The notes under the pieces are model-generated. The model did no database searches and was not told the origin of the DNA. It saw only the letters and a list, made by a program, of their open reading frames with translations. Shown piece by piece: positions 22,520 to 30,777 of a DNA stretch of 60,827 nt; the first letter of the stretch is position 1, and each line of letters starts with the position of its first letter. The position numbers and the translations under genes were made by a program. Source of the stretch: Bacteroidales bacterium H4 (GTDB lineage Bacteria > Bacteroidota > Bacteroidia > Bacteroidales > Muribaculaceae); assembly GCA_001701165.1 (NCBI GenBank), contig DAAP01000041.1, positions 38,099 to 98,925 on the forward strand, given 5' to 3'.

Positions 22520-24589
22520 ATGGATAAAAACACCCTTACAGGCTTGCTGTTGATGGGTGCTGTGCTCTTTGGCTTCATGTACTGCAATCGTAGCAGCCAG
22601 GAACAGCACCGGCAGGCAGCCACCGAACAACAGGCTGACGCGACAGCGGAGGCCGTAGCCAAGCCGCTCACGGGCGACAGCCTTCGCGGCGAGATGGCCA
22701 AGTACGTGCGCAGCGCCGGCACCCTTGTGGATAGCGCCGCTCGCACATATGCGTTGACCACCAATGCCTTTGACCTTCGAGCCGACAGCACGGGCAATGT
22801 TTCCGGAAGCGTTGTGCTGGGCGAAACCAAGACCATCGTGGACAGCATTATCGCCGCCCCTGCCGGTGCCCCCGTATTGGCTCGCGTGATGACTGCGCTC
22901 AACAACGAACGCGCATACAAGGGCATGGCTCAGTTTATGGACACCGAAGCCAAAGCCGAAACCATCACCCTGGGCGACAAAAACTTGAAAGTTACTTTCA
23001 GCAGCCGCGGCGGACGTATAGCCTCGGTCACCCTGCCCGGGTACAAGACCGAAACGACGACTCCGCCTTCGCCGATCACGCTGTTTACAGACAGTACCAA
23101 TAGCTATTCCTTCGAGTTTACCACTGTAGACCAGCAGCGTGTCAATACCGCCGACCTTAACTTCAAGGCCGCACGTGTCAACGACAGCACCGTGCGTATG
23201 TCTTTGCCTTTGCCTGATGGCGCCGAATTGGCATTTGTGTACACCGTCATCCCGGACAAGTACATTGTCAAGATGGACATCGAACAGCATAATATGGAGA
23301 GCGTCATACCCACCACGGTCACCACGATGCGAATGCTGTGGCATCAGACAATGATGCGTAACGAAAAAGGTCGTACCTTTGAGGAACGCAACAGCGCCAT
23401 ATATTACAAGTTGCTTAACGAAAGTCCCGAGGATCTCTCGGCTCACTCCGATGAAAAAGAGAAGCTGCAAGGCAGCATCAAATGGATAGGCTTCAAAAAT
23501 CAGTTCTTCTCCAGCGTGCTCATCGCTCGCAAGAACCTTGCAACAGCCGAAGTGGCCTCAAGCCCCATAAAGGGAAAGGAAGACGAACCGCGCCTCAAGG
23601 AAATGAGCATGGACGCTACCTTCGAGTACTCGTCCAAAAACGAGCAAGTCGCCGGCTTCGACTTCTACTTCGGTCCCAACGACTACCCGCTGCTGTCCTC
23701 GCTGGATGACGTCATCTCGCCCGATGAAGACCTCGAGCTGACGCGCCTCGTGCCTCTGGGATGGGGTCTCTTCCGCTGGATTAATAAATTTGTGGTTATA
23801 CCCGTGTTCAGCTTCCTCAGCGGATTTATTTCTAACTATGGTATCATCATTTTGCTGCTGACCATATTCATCAAGCTCATCCTCTTCCCCTTCACCTACA
23901 AGAGCTACATGTCGCAGGCCAAGATGCGCGTCCTTGCCCCCGAAATCAAGGAAATCAACGAGAAGTATCCCGGCCAGGAAAATGCCATGAAGCGACAGCA
24001 AGAGACTATGAAGCTATATTCGCGCGCCGGCGCCAGCCCGTTGTCGGGCTGCTTGCCGCTGTTGCTGCAGATGCCTGTGCTTATAGCCATGTTCTCATTC
24101 TTCCCATCGGCTATAGAACTGCGCGGCCAATCCTTCCTTTGGGCACATGACCTTGCGGCACCCGATGTAATCCTGACGCTTCCTTTCAACATTCCCTTCT
24201 ATGGCAGCCATGTAAGCTTGTTCTGTTTGCTGATGACCGTGGTCAATATCATTTACACGCGTATCAATATGCAGAATCAGCCCGGCGGCACCAGTATGCC
24301 CGGCATGAAGTGGATGATGTACCTGATGCCCGTAATGTTCCTGTTCTTCTTCAATGACTATGCTTCAGGCTTGAGCTACTACTACTTCCTGTCGCTGTTG
24401 ATTACGATCATACAGACATATATCTTCCGTCGTTGCGTCAGTGAAGAAAAGGTGCGTGCTCAGATGCTCGAAAACGCCAAGAAACCGCGCAAAAAGAGTG
24501 GATTTATGGCTCGCCTTGAGGCTGCACAAAAAAAGCAGGAAGCCCTGATGCGCGAACAGGCCAAGCAAAACGCCAAGCGCCGTCGCTGA
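22520..24589 (+). CDS. yidC: Membrane protein insertase YidC
   Basis: A 689-residue protein that inserts and folds inner-membrane proteins. It starts with a transmembrane anchor (TGLLLMGAVLFGFMYC), followed by a large periplasmic beta domain of about 350 residues (SSRGGRIASVTLPGY), then the conserved five-helix core: NYGIIILLLTIFIKLILFPFTYKSYMSQAKM with the hydrophilic-groove Lys region, PLSGCLPLLLQMPVLIAMFSFFP, and the last helices, with a Lys/Arg-rich C terminus for ribosome contact. Length and layout are typical for Bacteroidota. Confidence 0.97.
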   Translation: MDKNTLTGLLLMGAVLFGFMYCNRSSQEQHRQAATEQQADATAEAVAKPLTGDSLRGEMAKYVRSAGTLVDSAARTYALTTNAFDLRADSTGNVSGSVVLGETKTIVDSIIAAPAGAPVLARVMTALNNERAYKGMAQFMDTEAKAETITLGDKNLKVTFSSRGGRIASVTLPGYKTETTTPPSPITLFTDSTNSYSFEFTTVDQQRVNTADLNFKAARVNDSTVRMSLPLPDGAELAFVYTVIPDKYIVKMDIEQHNMESVIPTTVTTMRMLWHQTMMRNEKGRTFEERNSAIYYKLLNESPEDLSAHSDEKEKLQGSIKWIGFKNQFFSSVLIARKNLATAEVASSPIKGKEDEPRLKEMSMDATFEYSSKNEQVAGFDFYFGPNDYPLLSSLDDVISPDEDLELTRLVPLGWGLFRWINKFVVIPVFSFLSGFISNYGIIILLLTIFIKLILFPFTYKSYMSQAKMRVLAPEIKEINEKYPGQENAMKRQQETMKLYSRAGASPLSGCLPLLLQMPVLIAMFSFFPSAIELRGQSFLWAHDLAAPDVILTLPFNIPFYGSHVSLFCLLMTVVNIIYTRINMQNQPGGTSMPGMKWMMYLMPVMFLFFFNDYASGLSYYYFLSLLITIIQTYIFRRCVSEEKVRAQMLENAKKPRKKSGFMARLEAAQKKQEALMREQAKQNAKRRR

Positions 24590-24611
24590 AAAACACTTTA
24601 AATCAATAAGC

Positions 24612-24645
24612 CCGGAGGGTTAGGCCGGTCCGGCCTCCCCTCCGG
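24612..24645. terminator. Hairpin after yidC
   Basis: CCGGAGGG (24612-24619) pairs with CCCTCCGG (24638-24645), with an inner AGGCCG/CGGCCT stem. There is no T tract directly after it, so termination may be partial. Confidence 0.55.
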
Positions 24646-24716
24646 AGCTAAATATAAAGCCAAATCATCACATAAAACTATGGCATCCGCTTCGGCTGAT
24701 GCCACAATCACAATCC

Positions 24717-27203
24717 ATGACACACCGTATTTCAAGCACCATTGCGGCTTTGGCCATAACCTTAGGAGTACATGCCTATGACCATGCCGATATTCAAGGC
24801 ACAACATTTACAGTAGACACAATAGAACACTATTATGTAGGTCCCGGCCTGACACATTCGCATTTCAGTTTTGCCAGCGGTAGTCGCGTCTTTCAGGCTT
24901 ATATACTTAAACTTGACACCAAAGCCACCGGCGCCGAACGTATGCTGCCTCGTGTCGAAATAGGAAACGACCAAGCACCATTGGCCGAACGCATATCCGA
25001 GTCGGGCAAACGCCACACCAACGACCAATACCAATATTTGGCGGGTATAAATGGCGACTTCTTCATTGTGTCCGCCTTTGCTGCACAGCATCCGCTGGGT
25101 AATTCCATACTCGGCTATCCCAATATGACTTGTGCCATAGGCGGCAAATTGGCTGCCCCGGATATGATAGATATCACATCTCGCGAGAATGCCTTGATTA
25201 TGGATTACAATGGTGGCGCGTGGATTGACGCTACTGATATGTCGTACAATGTCCTCAGCGCCGATGGCAGCATCGTAGTGGGAGCCGCAGCTTGCAACTA
25301 TCCTCGTGTGGGTGATCAGATGATGATATACAACAGCTATATGGGAGAAACCACGGGAACGGACGGCTCAGGCCGCGAATTGATACTTCGTCCCGCAGTC
25401 ACCGGTCAGCGTTGGGCCATCAATACACCTATGGACTTTGTGGTGGACGGCGCATGGCGCCAAGGCGGCTCGACGGCCATTCCGACCGACGGTATCGTTC
25501 TGTCATGCGGCAATGGATATGCCAACGACTTCATAGACAACCTCAAAGACGGTGATGCCGTCAAAATCGAAATAGGAATGTCGCTGCCCGCTTTCGGAGG
25601 CTTGCGCCCCGATGTGCGCGACGTCTGCGGCGGCGATGTGCGCATTCTCAATTGTAATAATGTCACCACCTCGGCCATTCGTTGGATTAATACCCCGAGT
25701 GCCCAATATGGACGTTCGCTGTGCGGATACAGCCAAGACCGCCGCTATATTGTGCTGTGCGCAGTCGATGCCGGAGTACCCAATAGCAGTGGCGTCAGCT
25801 ACTACGAGGGCGCCGATCTGATGCGATATCTCGGATGCTACGATGCTCTCGACCTTGACGGAGGCGGTTCCACGACCATGTGGAGCGCCCATGCCGGTAT
25901 TCTCAATGTCTTGCGTGATGGCAGCGAACGCGCTGTCGGCAACGGCATATTTATGCGCCTCGAGGCACCCAAAGACGAAAAAATCGCCAAGATACGTTTC
26001 GCCGACCCTTATGCCAAACTTCCGCTATATGCACTCTACCGTCCTGTAATATACGGATACAATCAATACGGCCAGCTCATAGATACCGATGTTAAAGGTG
26101 TTACGCTGTCGGTGGGCGAGGCCATGGGAACAATCAAGGATGATGGTACGGCACTCTTTGTCACCGGTAGCGGAATGCACGCTTTGCGCGCATCGCTGCC
26201 GGGAGTTGATGATGCTACCATAGCCGTATCAGTTGACCCGAATGCGCTTGCTACGCCCGAGGTGACGAGTATCCTGACGGATAACCATAGTCATTGGGGC
26301 ATCAAGCTGCACGCACTTGTGGCCGGACGCTATGTAAGTGTCGATCCCGCCGCTTACGCTTGGACAACTGATGCTCCCGAAATCGCCACAGTTGATTACA
26401 ACGGCATTATCACCGGTTTGCGTAACGGCACTACCGTAGCCACCGGAACAAATGCAGCCGGCAGTGTTTCCGTCACGATTACTGTCGAATGTACTCCGGC
26501 TAAAGATACGCCGCTCGATCCGGACGGGGAAATCAAAATTGACACATGGAAAGTAACCCGTACCTCGATTTCCAATAGCGTGGAAATAAGCCCGATAAAT
26601 GATTCCAATGGCTTGGATATATCTTTCAAGCCCTCGTCGATGCGCGGACCGCGCTTGGCTTTGGCTAAAGAACTGGTATTGTTCTCACAGCCCGATGCCA
26701 TCGAAATCGTCGTTAAGCCCGAAACTTCTAATCTCAAAAACTTCTCCGTGTCGCTGAATGCTCAGGGGAAAACATCTATCAAAAAAGATTTTGGCACTAT
26801 CGCAGTCGGTAAGGAAACCACGTTGCGCCTTGACCTTAAAGAAGTCATCGACACGGAAGATATGACCTCTTACCCCGTACGAGTAACCTCCCTGAGCCTC
26901 GAGCCGTCCAAGTCAGGACAACAGTCCGTAAGAATTGCGTCTATGAAGGTTGTCTACGAGAAATTTGACGGTATCGAAGATGTAAATGTCGATAGCGGTA
27001 ATGTGCTTCGAGTTACTGTTGCCAATGGCTTAGTTTCCATACCATTCCGTGCTGCCGAACTAACATTGACCGACCTTGCAGGCCGTACAGTGGCACATGC
27101 AACCAATGCCGCAGAGGTGGCAAGTCCTGCCGCAGCAGGCGTGTACGTTCTAAGTGTTCGTACCGGCTCCGGCACTATTTCATCCAAAGTGTACGTTCGC
27201 TGA
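24717..27203 (+). CDS. Secreted phosphodiester glycosidase-family (NAGPA-domain) protein
   Basis: I start at ATG 24717 (MTHRISSTIAALAITLGVHA), which opens with a signal peptide, giving 828 residues. Residues ~70-430 match the NAGPA/phosphodiester glycosidase domain: AGINGDFF, RPAVTGQRW, and the signature ALDLDGGGSTTMW. In eukaryotes the family removes GlcNAc from a phosphodiester; bacterial members are exopolysaccharide or glycan phosphodiesterases of mostly unknown substrate. A Big_2-type Ig domain (about 520-595) and a beta region follow, and the end (ELTLTDLAGRTVAH...GVYVLSVRTGSG...KVYVR) is a type IX sorting-like domain. It is likely surface-exposed. No glycan genes sit beside it. Confidence 0.85.
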   Translation: MTHRISSTIAALAITLGVHAYDHADIQGTTFTVDTIEHYYVGPGLTHSHFSFASGSRVFQAYILKLDTKATGAERMLPRVEIGNDQAPLAERISESGKRHTNDQYQYLAGINGDFFIVSAFAAQHPLGNSILGYPNMTCAIGGKLAAPDMIDITSRENALIMDYNGGAWIDATDMSYNVLSADGSIVVGAAACNYPRVGDQMMIYNSYMGETTGTDGSGRELILRPAVTGQRWAINTPMDFVVDGAWRQGGSTAIPTDGIVLSCGNGYANDFIDNLKDGDAVKIEIGMSLPAFGGLRPDVRDVCGGDVRILNCNNVTTSAIRWINTPSAQYGRSLCGYSQDRRYIVLCAVDAGVPNSSGVSYYEGADLMRYLGCYDALDLDGGGSTTMWSAHAGILNVLRDGSERAVGNGIFMRLEAPKDEKIAKIRFADPYAKLPLYALYRPVIYGYNQYGQLIDTDVKGVTLSVGEAMGTIKDDGTALFVTGSGMHALRASLPGVDDATIAVSVDPNALATPEVTSILTDNHSHWGIKLHALVAGRYVSVDPAAYAWTTDAPEIATVDYNGIITGLRNGTTVATGTNAAGSVSVTITVECTPAKDTPLDPDGEIKIDTWKVTRTSISNSVEISPINDSNGLDISFKPSSMRGPRLALAKELVLFSQPDAIEIVVKPETSNLKNFSVSLNAQGKTSIKKDFGTIAVGKETTLRLDLKEVIDTEDMTSYPVRVTSLSLEPSKSGQQSVRIASMKVVYEKFDGIEDVNVDSGNVLRVTVANGLVSIPFRAAELTLTDLAGRTVAHATNAAEVASPAAAGVYVLSVRTGSGTISSKVYVR

Positions 27204-27233
27204 TACCTTATACATTCTTCCGACTTTTGTTAG

Positions 27234-27314
27234 GTCCGAAACCGTCTCATGTGAAAAGGTGGTTTCGACTAAAGTCAAAGCGACAACGCAAATTACCAAG
27301 AGGTGGTTTCGGAC
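27234..27314. repeat. Spaced inverted repeat upstream of tRNA-Leu
   Basis: GTCCGAAACC (27234-27243) and GGTTTCGGAC (27305-27314) are perfect inverted 10-mers about 60 bases apart. AGGTGGTTTCG also occurs directly at about 27256 and 27301. Meaning unknown. Confidence 0.6.
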
Positions 27315-27342
27315 GATTTTTTGCAAAAAGCGGCAACATCGG

Positions 27343-27373
27343 TTTGTCGCGTCAAAAAAAAGTTGTACCTTTG
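27343..27373 (+). promoter_or_regulatory. Promoter for tRNA-Leu
   Basis: TTTG (27343-27346), 19 bases and TACCTTTG (27366-27373) match the consensus; the tRNA begins 11 bases later. Confidence 0.75.
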
Positions 27374-27383
27374 TGCCACCAAT

Positions 27384-27465
27384 GCCCGGATGGCGGAATC
27401 GGTAGACGCGACGGTCTCAAACACCGTTGGGGCGACCCATCCCGGTTCGAGCCCGGGTCCGGGTA
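27384..27465 (+). tRNA. tRNA-Leu (anticodon CAA)
   Basis: An 82-base class II tRNA: acceptor GCCCGGA with TCCGGGT (first pair G-T), anticodon stem ACGGT/ACCGT around CTCAAAC (anticodon CAA, reading TTG), a long variable arm and T loop TTCGAGC. CCA is not encoded. Confidence 0.94.
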
Positions 27466-27468
27466 CTG

Positions 27469-27504
27469 CGGAGGAGAAAGATTTAAGTCTTTCCCCTCCG
27501 TTTT
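27469..27504 (+). terminator. Intrinsic terminator after tRNA-Leu
   Basis: CGGAGG-a-GAAAGA (27469-27481) pairs with TCTTTC-c-CCTCCG (27488-27500), loop TTTAAG, followed by TTTT. Confidence 0.85.
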
Positions 27505-27778
27505 ATCTATAGTGTCGGTTATATTGCTCTAAATGTTACGTTGATCGATATTTCTGCTTGTATCATATTTCGGCTTATGTATATTATTCTGCTGCCATAT
27601 GTGAGTTATTTCGGTCTATGTGTTAAAATATGTCAATAAAAACCATTTTTGCAAACCATTTTTTAAATTTGTCGGACGTTTTTTTACGTTGTAACCAATC
27701 CAACAGATACTTCTGATGATAAAAGCAAACAACCTCTCTTACGTAGGCGAGTCCGGTCGAAACACGTCATTATTTAGA

Positions 27779-30754
27779 ATGACAAAACATCTGATTGTCT
27801 TGGTATGTATAGCCATGGCAATGTTCTCGTGTGACGATACAAACGAGCCAAACAAGCCTGTGCCCACTGATGCCTATATCGGCACACAGAGGCAGATTAC
27901 TTTAGGAGCCGAGATGAAAGGTTTTACCGGTATTGATTTCGAATGTGTAATCAAAGCCGAAGACGGTACTGTATTTCGTCGTTCGGGAAGCCACATTCGC
28001 ATTAATGGCAAATCCATACTTACATTTGATACAGGGCTGAAGTCAGGCGTCTACCGTCTACTGGCTCTCGAGGTGCCGGTTGTGGGTGCCGAGTCCGATA
28101 CCACGTGGATAGATTATGGTTTGGGCTGTCGCGTACGTATATCTGCCGAGGCTCAAACAGCCATTGTTTTAGATTCGTATGATCCTGAAATGAATCTCGT
28201 TGGTGAGGGGTCTGAGGACGACCCGTATATCATATCGAGTGCCGAGCACTTGTGGCGACTTCGCGACTACACCAACAATGACGACAATAATAAGAAATTG
28301 ACAAAGGATACGCACTTCCGTATGGAAGCCGACATCCGCATGAAGGATATATGTACATCATCAGATCGCCATTATGGTTGGTTGCCGATTGGCGCTATTC
28401 CGGAGAATCCCTTCCGCGGTGTCTTTGACGGGCAAAATTACAAGATTCAGGGACTATGGATAGATCGCCCACACTCTCCCGGCGTTGGTTTGTTCGGATT
28501 TATAGACCAAGCGACAATCAAGAATGTCATTGTTTCAAATCCCGACATCACCGGCAACTACGCAGTGGGAGCCATAGTAGGTGCCACTACATCGCCCGGC
28601 GACATTCGCGGTTGTTCTTCGTTACACGGCTGTGTCGTAGATAGAGGCTCGGTGACAGCGCCCGAAGGCAGTGCCGGTGTTGGCGGTTTAGTTGGCGTTG
28701 TTGACTGCACGGGTTTTTTGTCTGTTGACAGTTGCTACAATGCCGGTACTCGCGTATCGGGAGACTATGCCGTGGGAGGTATTGTCGGCGCCGGTTCGCT
28801 GTATTCGATGACTCAAGTATTGGCATGCGAAAACAAAGGTTCTGTTGAAGCGCGGTACACCGGTGCCGGAGGCATTGTTGGCTCGGTGGACTCGCTAATG
28901 ATTATAGGATGTAAAAATAATGCGACTATCAATGGCGGAACAGGCGCCATGAGCGGAAATATGGACAAAGGCGGGTATGGCACCGGCGGTATTGCCGGCG
29001 GCACCGGCGTGTCATTTATCTATTCATCACAAAACACCGGCAACATCACCGGAGCGGTAGGTGTGGGCGGCATTATCGGCAGCACACGCGTAGGCAACGA
29101 TGACAGCAATTATGAGGGCGAATTATTATACAATAACTCGCTGGTAAAGAATTGTGGCAACACCGGCAATATCTCCGGTCGCACATCTGTCGGCGGCATT
29201 TGCGGAGAAGCGCAGTTCGGAGCATATGCTGTATATAATAAAGGTGCAATTACAGCCGCGGACAATCAATGCACCTTGGGCGGTATTGTAGGCAACACCT
29301 CAATAACAGTACTTCATAATGTCATCAATCAAGGTACCGTGACATCAACCTCTGCCGAATCAGCTGCCGGTGTTGTCGGTAAAACCACTTGGGGTGCGCT
29401 CTATGGTTGTCAGAACTATGGTAATGTCGCGGTAACATCAAAATATGCCGGAGGTATTGCCGGATGGGTCGGTAACAACACTGTTGCAAACTATTGTCTT
29501 AATACCGGATTGGTAAATAATAACGGCACTCGCGCCACCGGCGGTATTATCGGCGAAGCGGGTGACGCTCGTGTGTGGACCGGAATGGATATCGCCGGTT
29601 GCGTCATAGGTGCAGCCGAATGTGTCATGGTTTTTGCCGGTCCCATTCTTTCGGTCACCGGCAATGCGGTCACGCAAAACGTGGTCAAGCATGCAGAAGC
29701 GTTCAAGAAGTTTTTCAATGTCTTGCATGTCGGTGAAGCCACTCTTGATTGGGCAATGGTGGCTTATGATGCTGTGACATATTCGATGAGCCTTTATGAT
29801 ATTTTCACCGAAGAAGATCTGAAGGAAATCAATGTAAACCTCAACACCAAGGCTACAGCCATTGATAATGATGTGAAAGCTACAATAAAATCCATTCAGG
29901 ACTCTTATGTGTTTGATGCCACTAAGTTGCCGCAAGGTATCAACGGTGCTGCTATAACCGGATACTTTGACAATTTTAATAAAGCAATGGATTTTTATCA
30001 GGCATCAGACGACAATAATTCCATTATCAACTACAATCTAAATCGTACTCGCGAGGAGCGTGTCGGCGAGTTGGAACATCGTCAAGAGATTAAAGAAATA
30101 GTACAAAAATCAATAGCAGGCACATGCATTATAGTAGGTTCTGTGGCAAGTATAGTTTCAACTTTTGCCACTGCCGGCACAATGACAGCCGTCACCGCCG
30201 GAGTTATGGCCTCGATACTGACATTTGTCGGCGGAGCAAACGCTATAGTCGAATGTGCCACCAATTTCGAAGTCAACGCCATTGTCGTCAACCAATGCAC
30301 AAACCTTGGCACTATAAAGACGACAACGTCTGACTATGTAGGTGGTATTTTGGGATACACTCAACAAAACTGCAAACTCACCGATTGTCTCAACGTAGGC
30401 AATCTTGATGGCAATATCAACAAGGCGCATGCCGGCGGCATAACCGGCGAAGCCGATTATCGCTCTGTCATTATGCGCAACGTTTCAGTAGGCACAAACT
30501 GGTTCAACCCTATAGCCGCTCATGCAGAGTCGACTGTCGATTATTCAGACAATTTCTACTACTCAGGCGGTACGTATGCCGTTTTGCCGTACTATAATAA
30601 CGCCACATCTGTAACTCTCGAACAACTTCACGACAAAACGTTCTTTGAAAAAGTCCTAAATCTCTCAGGATCGATACCATTGTGGCAGATAACAGATAAA
30701 TCGGGATTTTTCCCGATACCATATCATTCCGAAATGGAAACCCCTATCCAATAA
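27779..30754 (+). CDS. GLUG-repeat lipoprotein with a helical, hydrophobic insert
   Basis: I start at ATG 27779 (MTKHLIVLVCIAMAMFSC) because it opens with a lipoprotein signal and lipobox MFSC; 21 codons upstream add nothing. The 991-residue protein has an Ig-like N-terminal part, a DDPYIISSAEHLWRLRDY segment, then many GLUG-type repeats (VGGIVGA, AGGIAGW, TGGIIGE), a parallel beta-helix-like fold of surface proteins. Residues ~600-830 break the pattern: a helical stretch (KHAEAFKKFFNVL, REERVGELEHRQEIKEIVQK) and a long Ala/Gly/Thr-rich hydrophobic segment (about 777-827) that could enter a membrane. GLUG repeats then resume. The next gene is a GLUG lipoprotein without this insert. I cannot name the insert. 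Confidence 0.82.
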   Translation: MTKHLIVLVCIAMAMFSCDDTNEPNKPVPTDAYIGTQRQITLGAEMKGFTGIDFECVIKAEDGTVFRRSGSHIRINGKSILTFDTGLKSGVYRLLALEVPVVGAESDTTWIDYGLGCRVRISAEAQTAIVLDSYDPEMNLVGEGSEDDPYIISSAEHLWRLRDYTNNDDNNKKLTKDTHFRMEADIRMKDICTSSDRHYGWLPIGAIPENPFRGVFDGQNYKIQGLWIDRPHSPGVGLFGFIDQATIKNVIVSNPDITGNYAVGAIVGATTSPGDIRGCSSLHGCVVDRGSVTAPEGSAGVGGLVGVVDCTGFLSVDSCYNAGTRVSGDYAVGGIVGAGSLYSMTQVLACENKGSVEARYTGAGGIVGSVDSLMIIGCKNNATINGGTGAMSGNMDKGGYGTGGIAGGTGVSFIYSSQNTGNITGAVGVGGIIGSTRVGNDDSNYEGELLYNNSLVKNCGNTGNISGRTSVGGICGEAQFGAYAVYNKGAITAADNQCTLGGIVGNTSITVLHNVINQGTVTSTSAESAAGVVGKTTWGALYGCQNYGNVAVTSKYAGGIAGWVGNNTVANYCLNTGLVNNNGTRATGGIIGEAGDARVWTGMDIAGCVIGAAECVMVFAGPILSVTGNAVTQNVVKHAEAFKKFFNVLHVGEATLDWAMVAYDAVTYSMSLYDIFTEEDLKEINVNLNTKATAIDNDVKATIKSIQDSYVFDATKLPQGINGAAITGYFDNFNKAMDFYQASDDNNSIINYNLNRTREERVGELEHRQEIKEIVQKSIAGTCIIVGSVASIVSTFATAGTMTAVTAGVMASILTFVGGANAIVECATNFEVNAIVVNQCTNLGTIKTTTSDYVGGILGYTQQNCKLTDCLNVGNLDGNINKAHAGGITGEADYRSVIMRNVSVGTNWFNPIAAHAESTVDYSDNFYYSGGTYAVLPYYNNATSVTLEQLHDKTFFEKVLNLSGSIPLWQITDKSGFFPIPYHSEMETPIQ

Positions 30755-30777
30755 CAAAAACATAATGCTCCATAAGT

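Noticed and set aside
27716..27778. Upstream ATG for the first GLUG gene
   Set aside because: Would put 21 polar residues before a clear lipoprotein signal.
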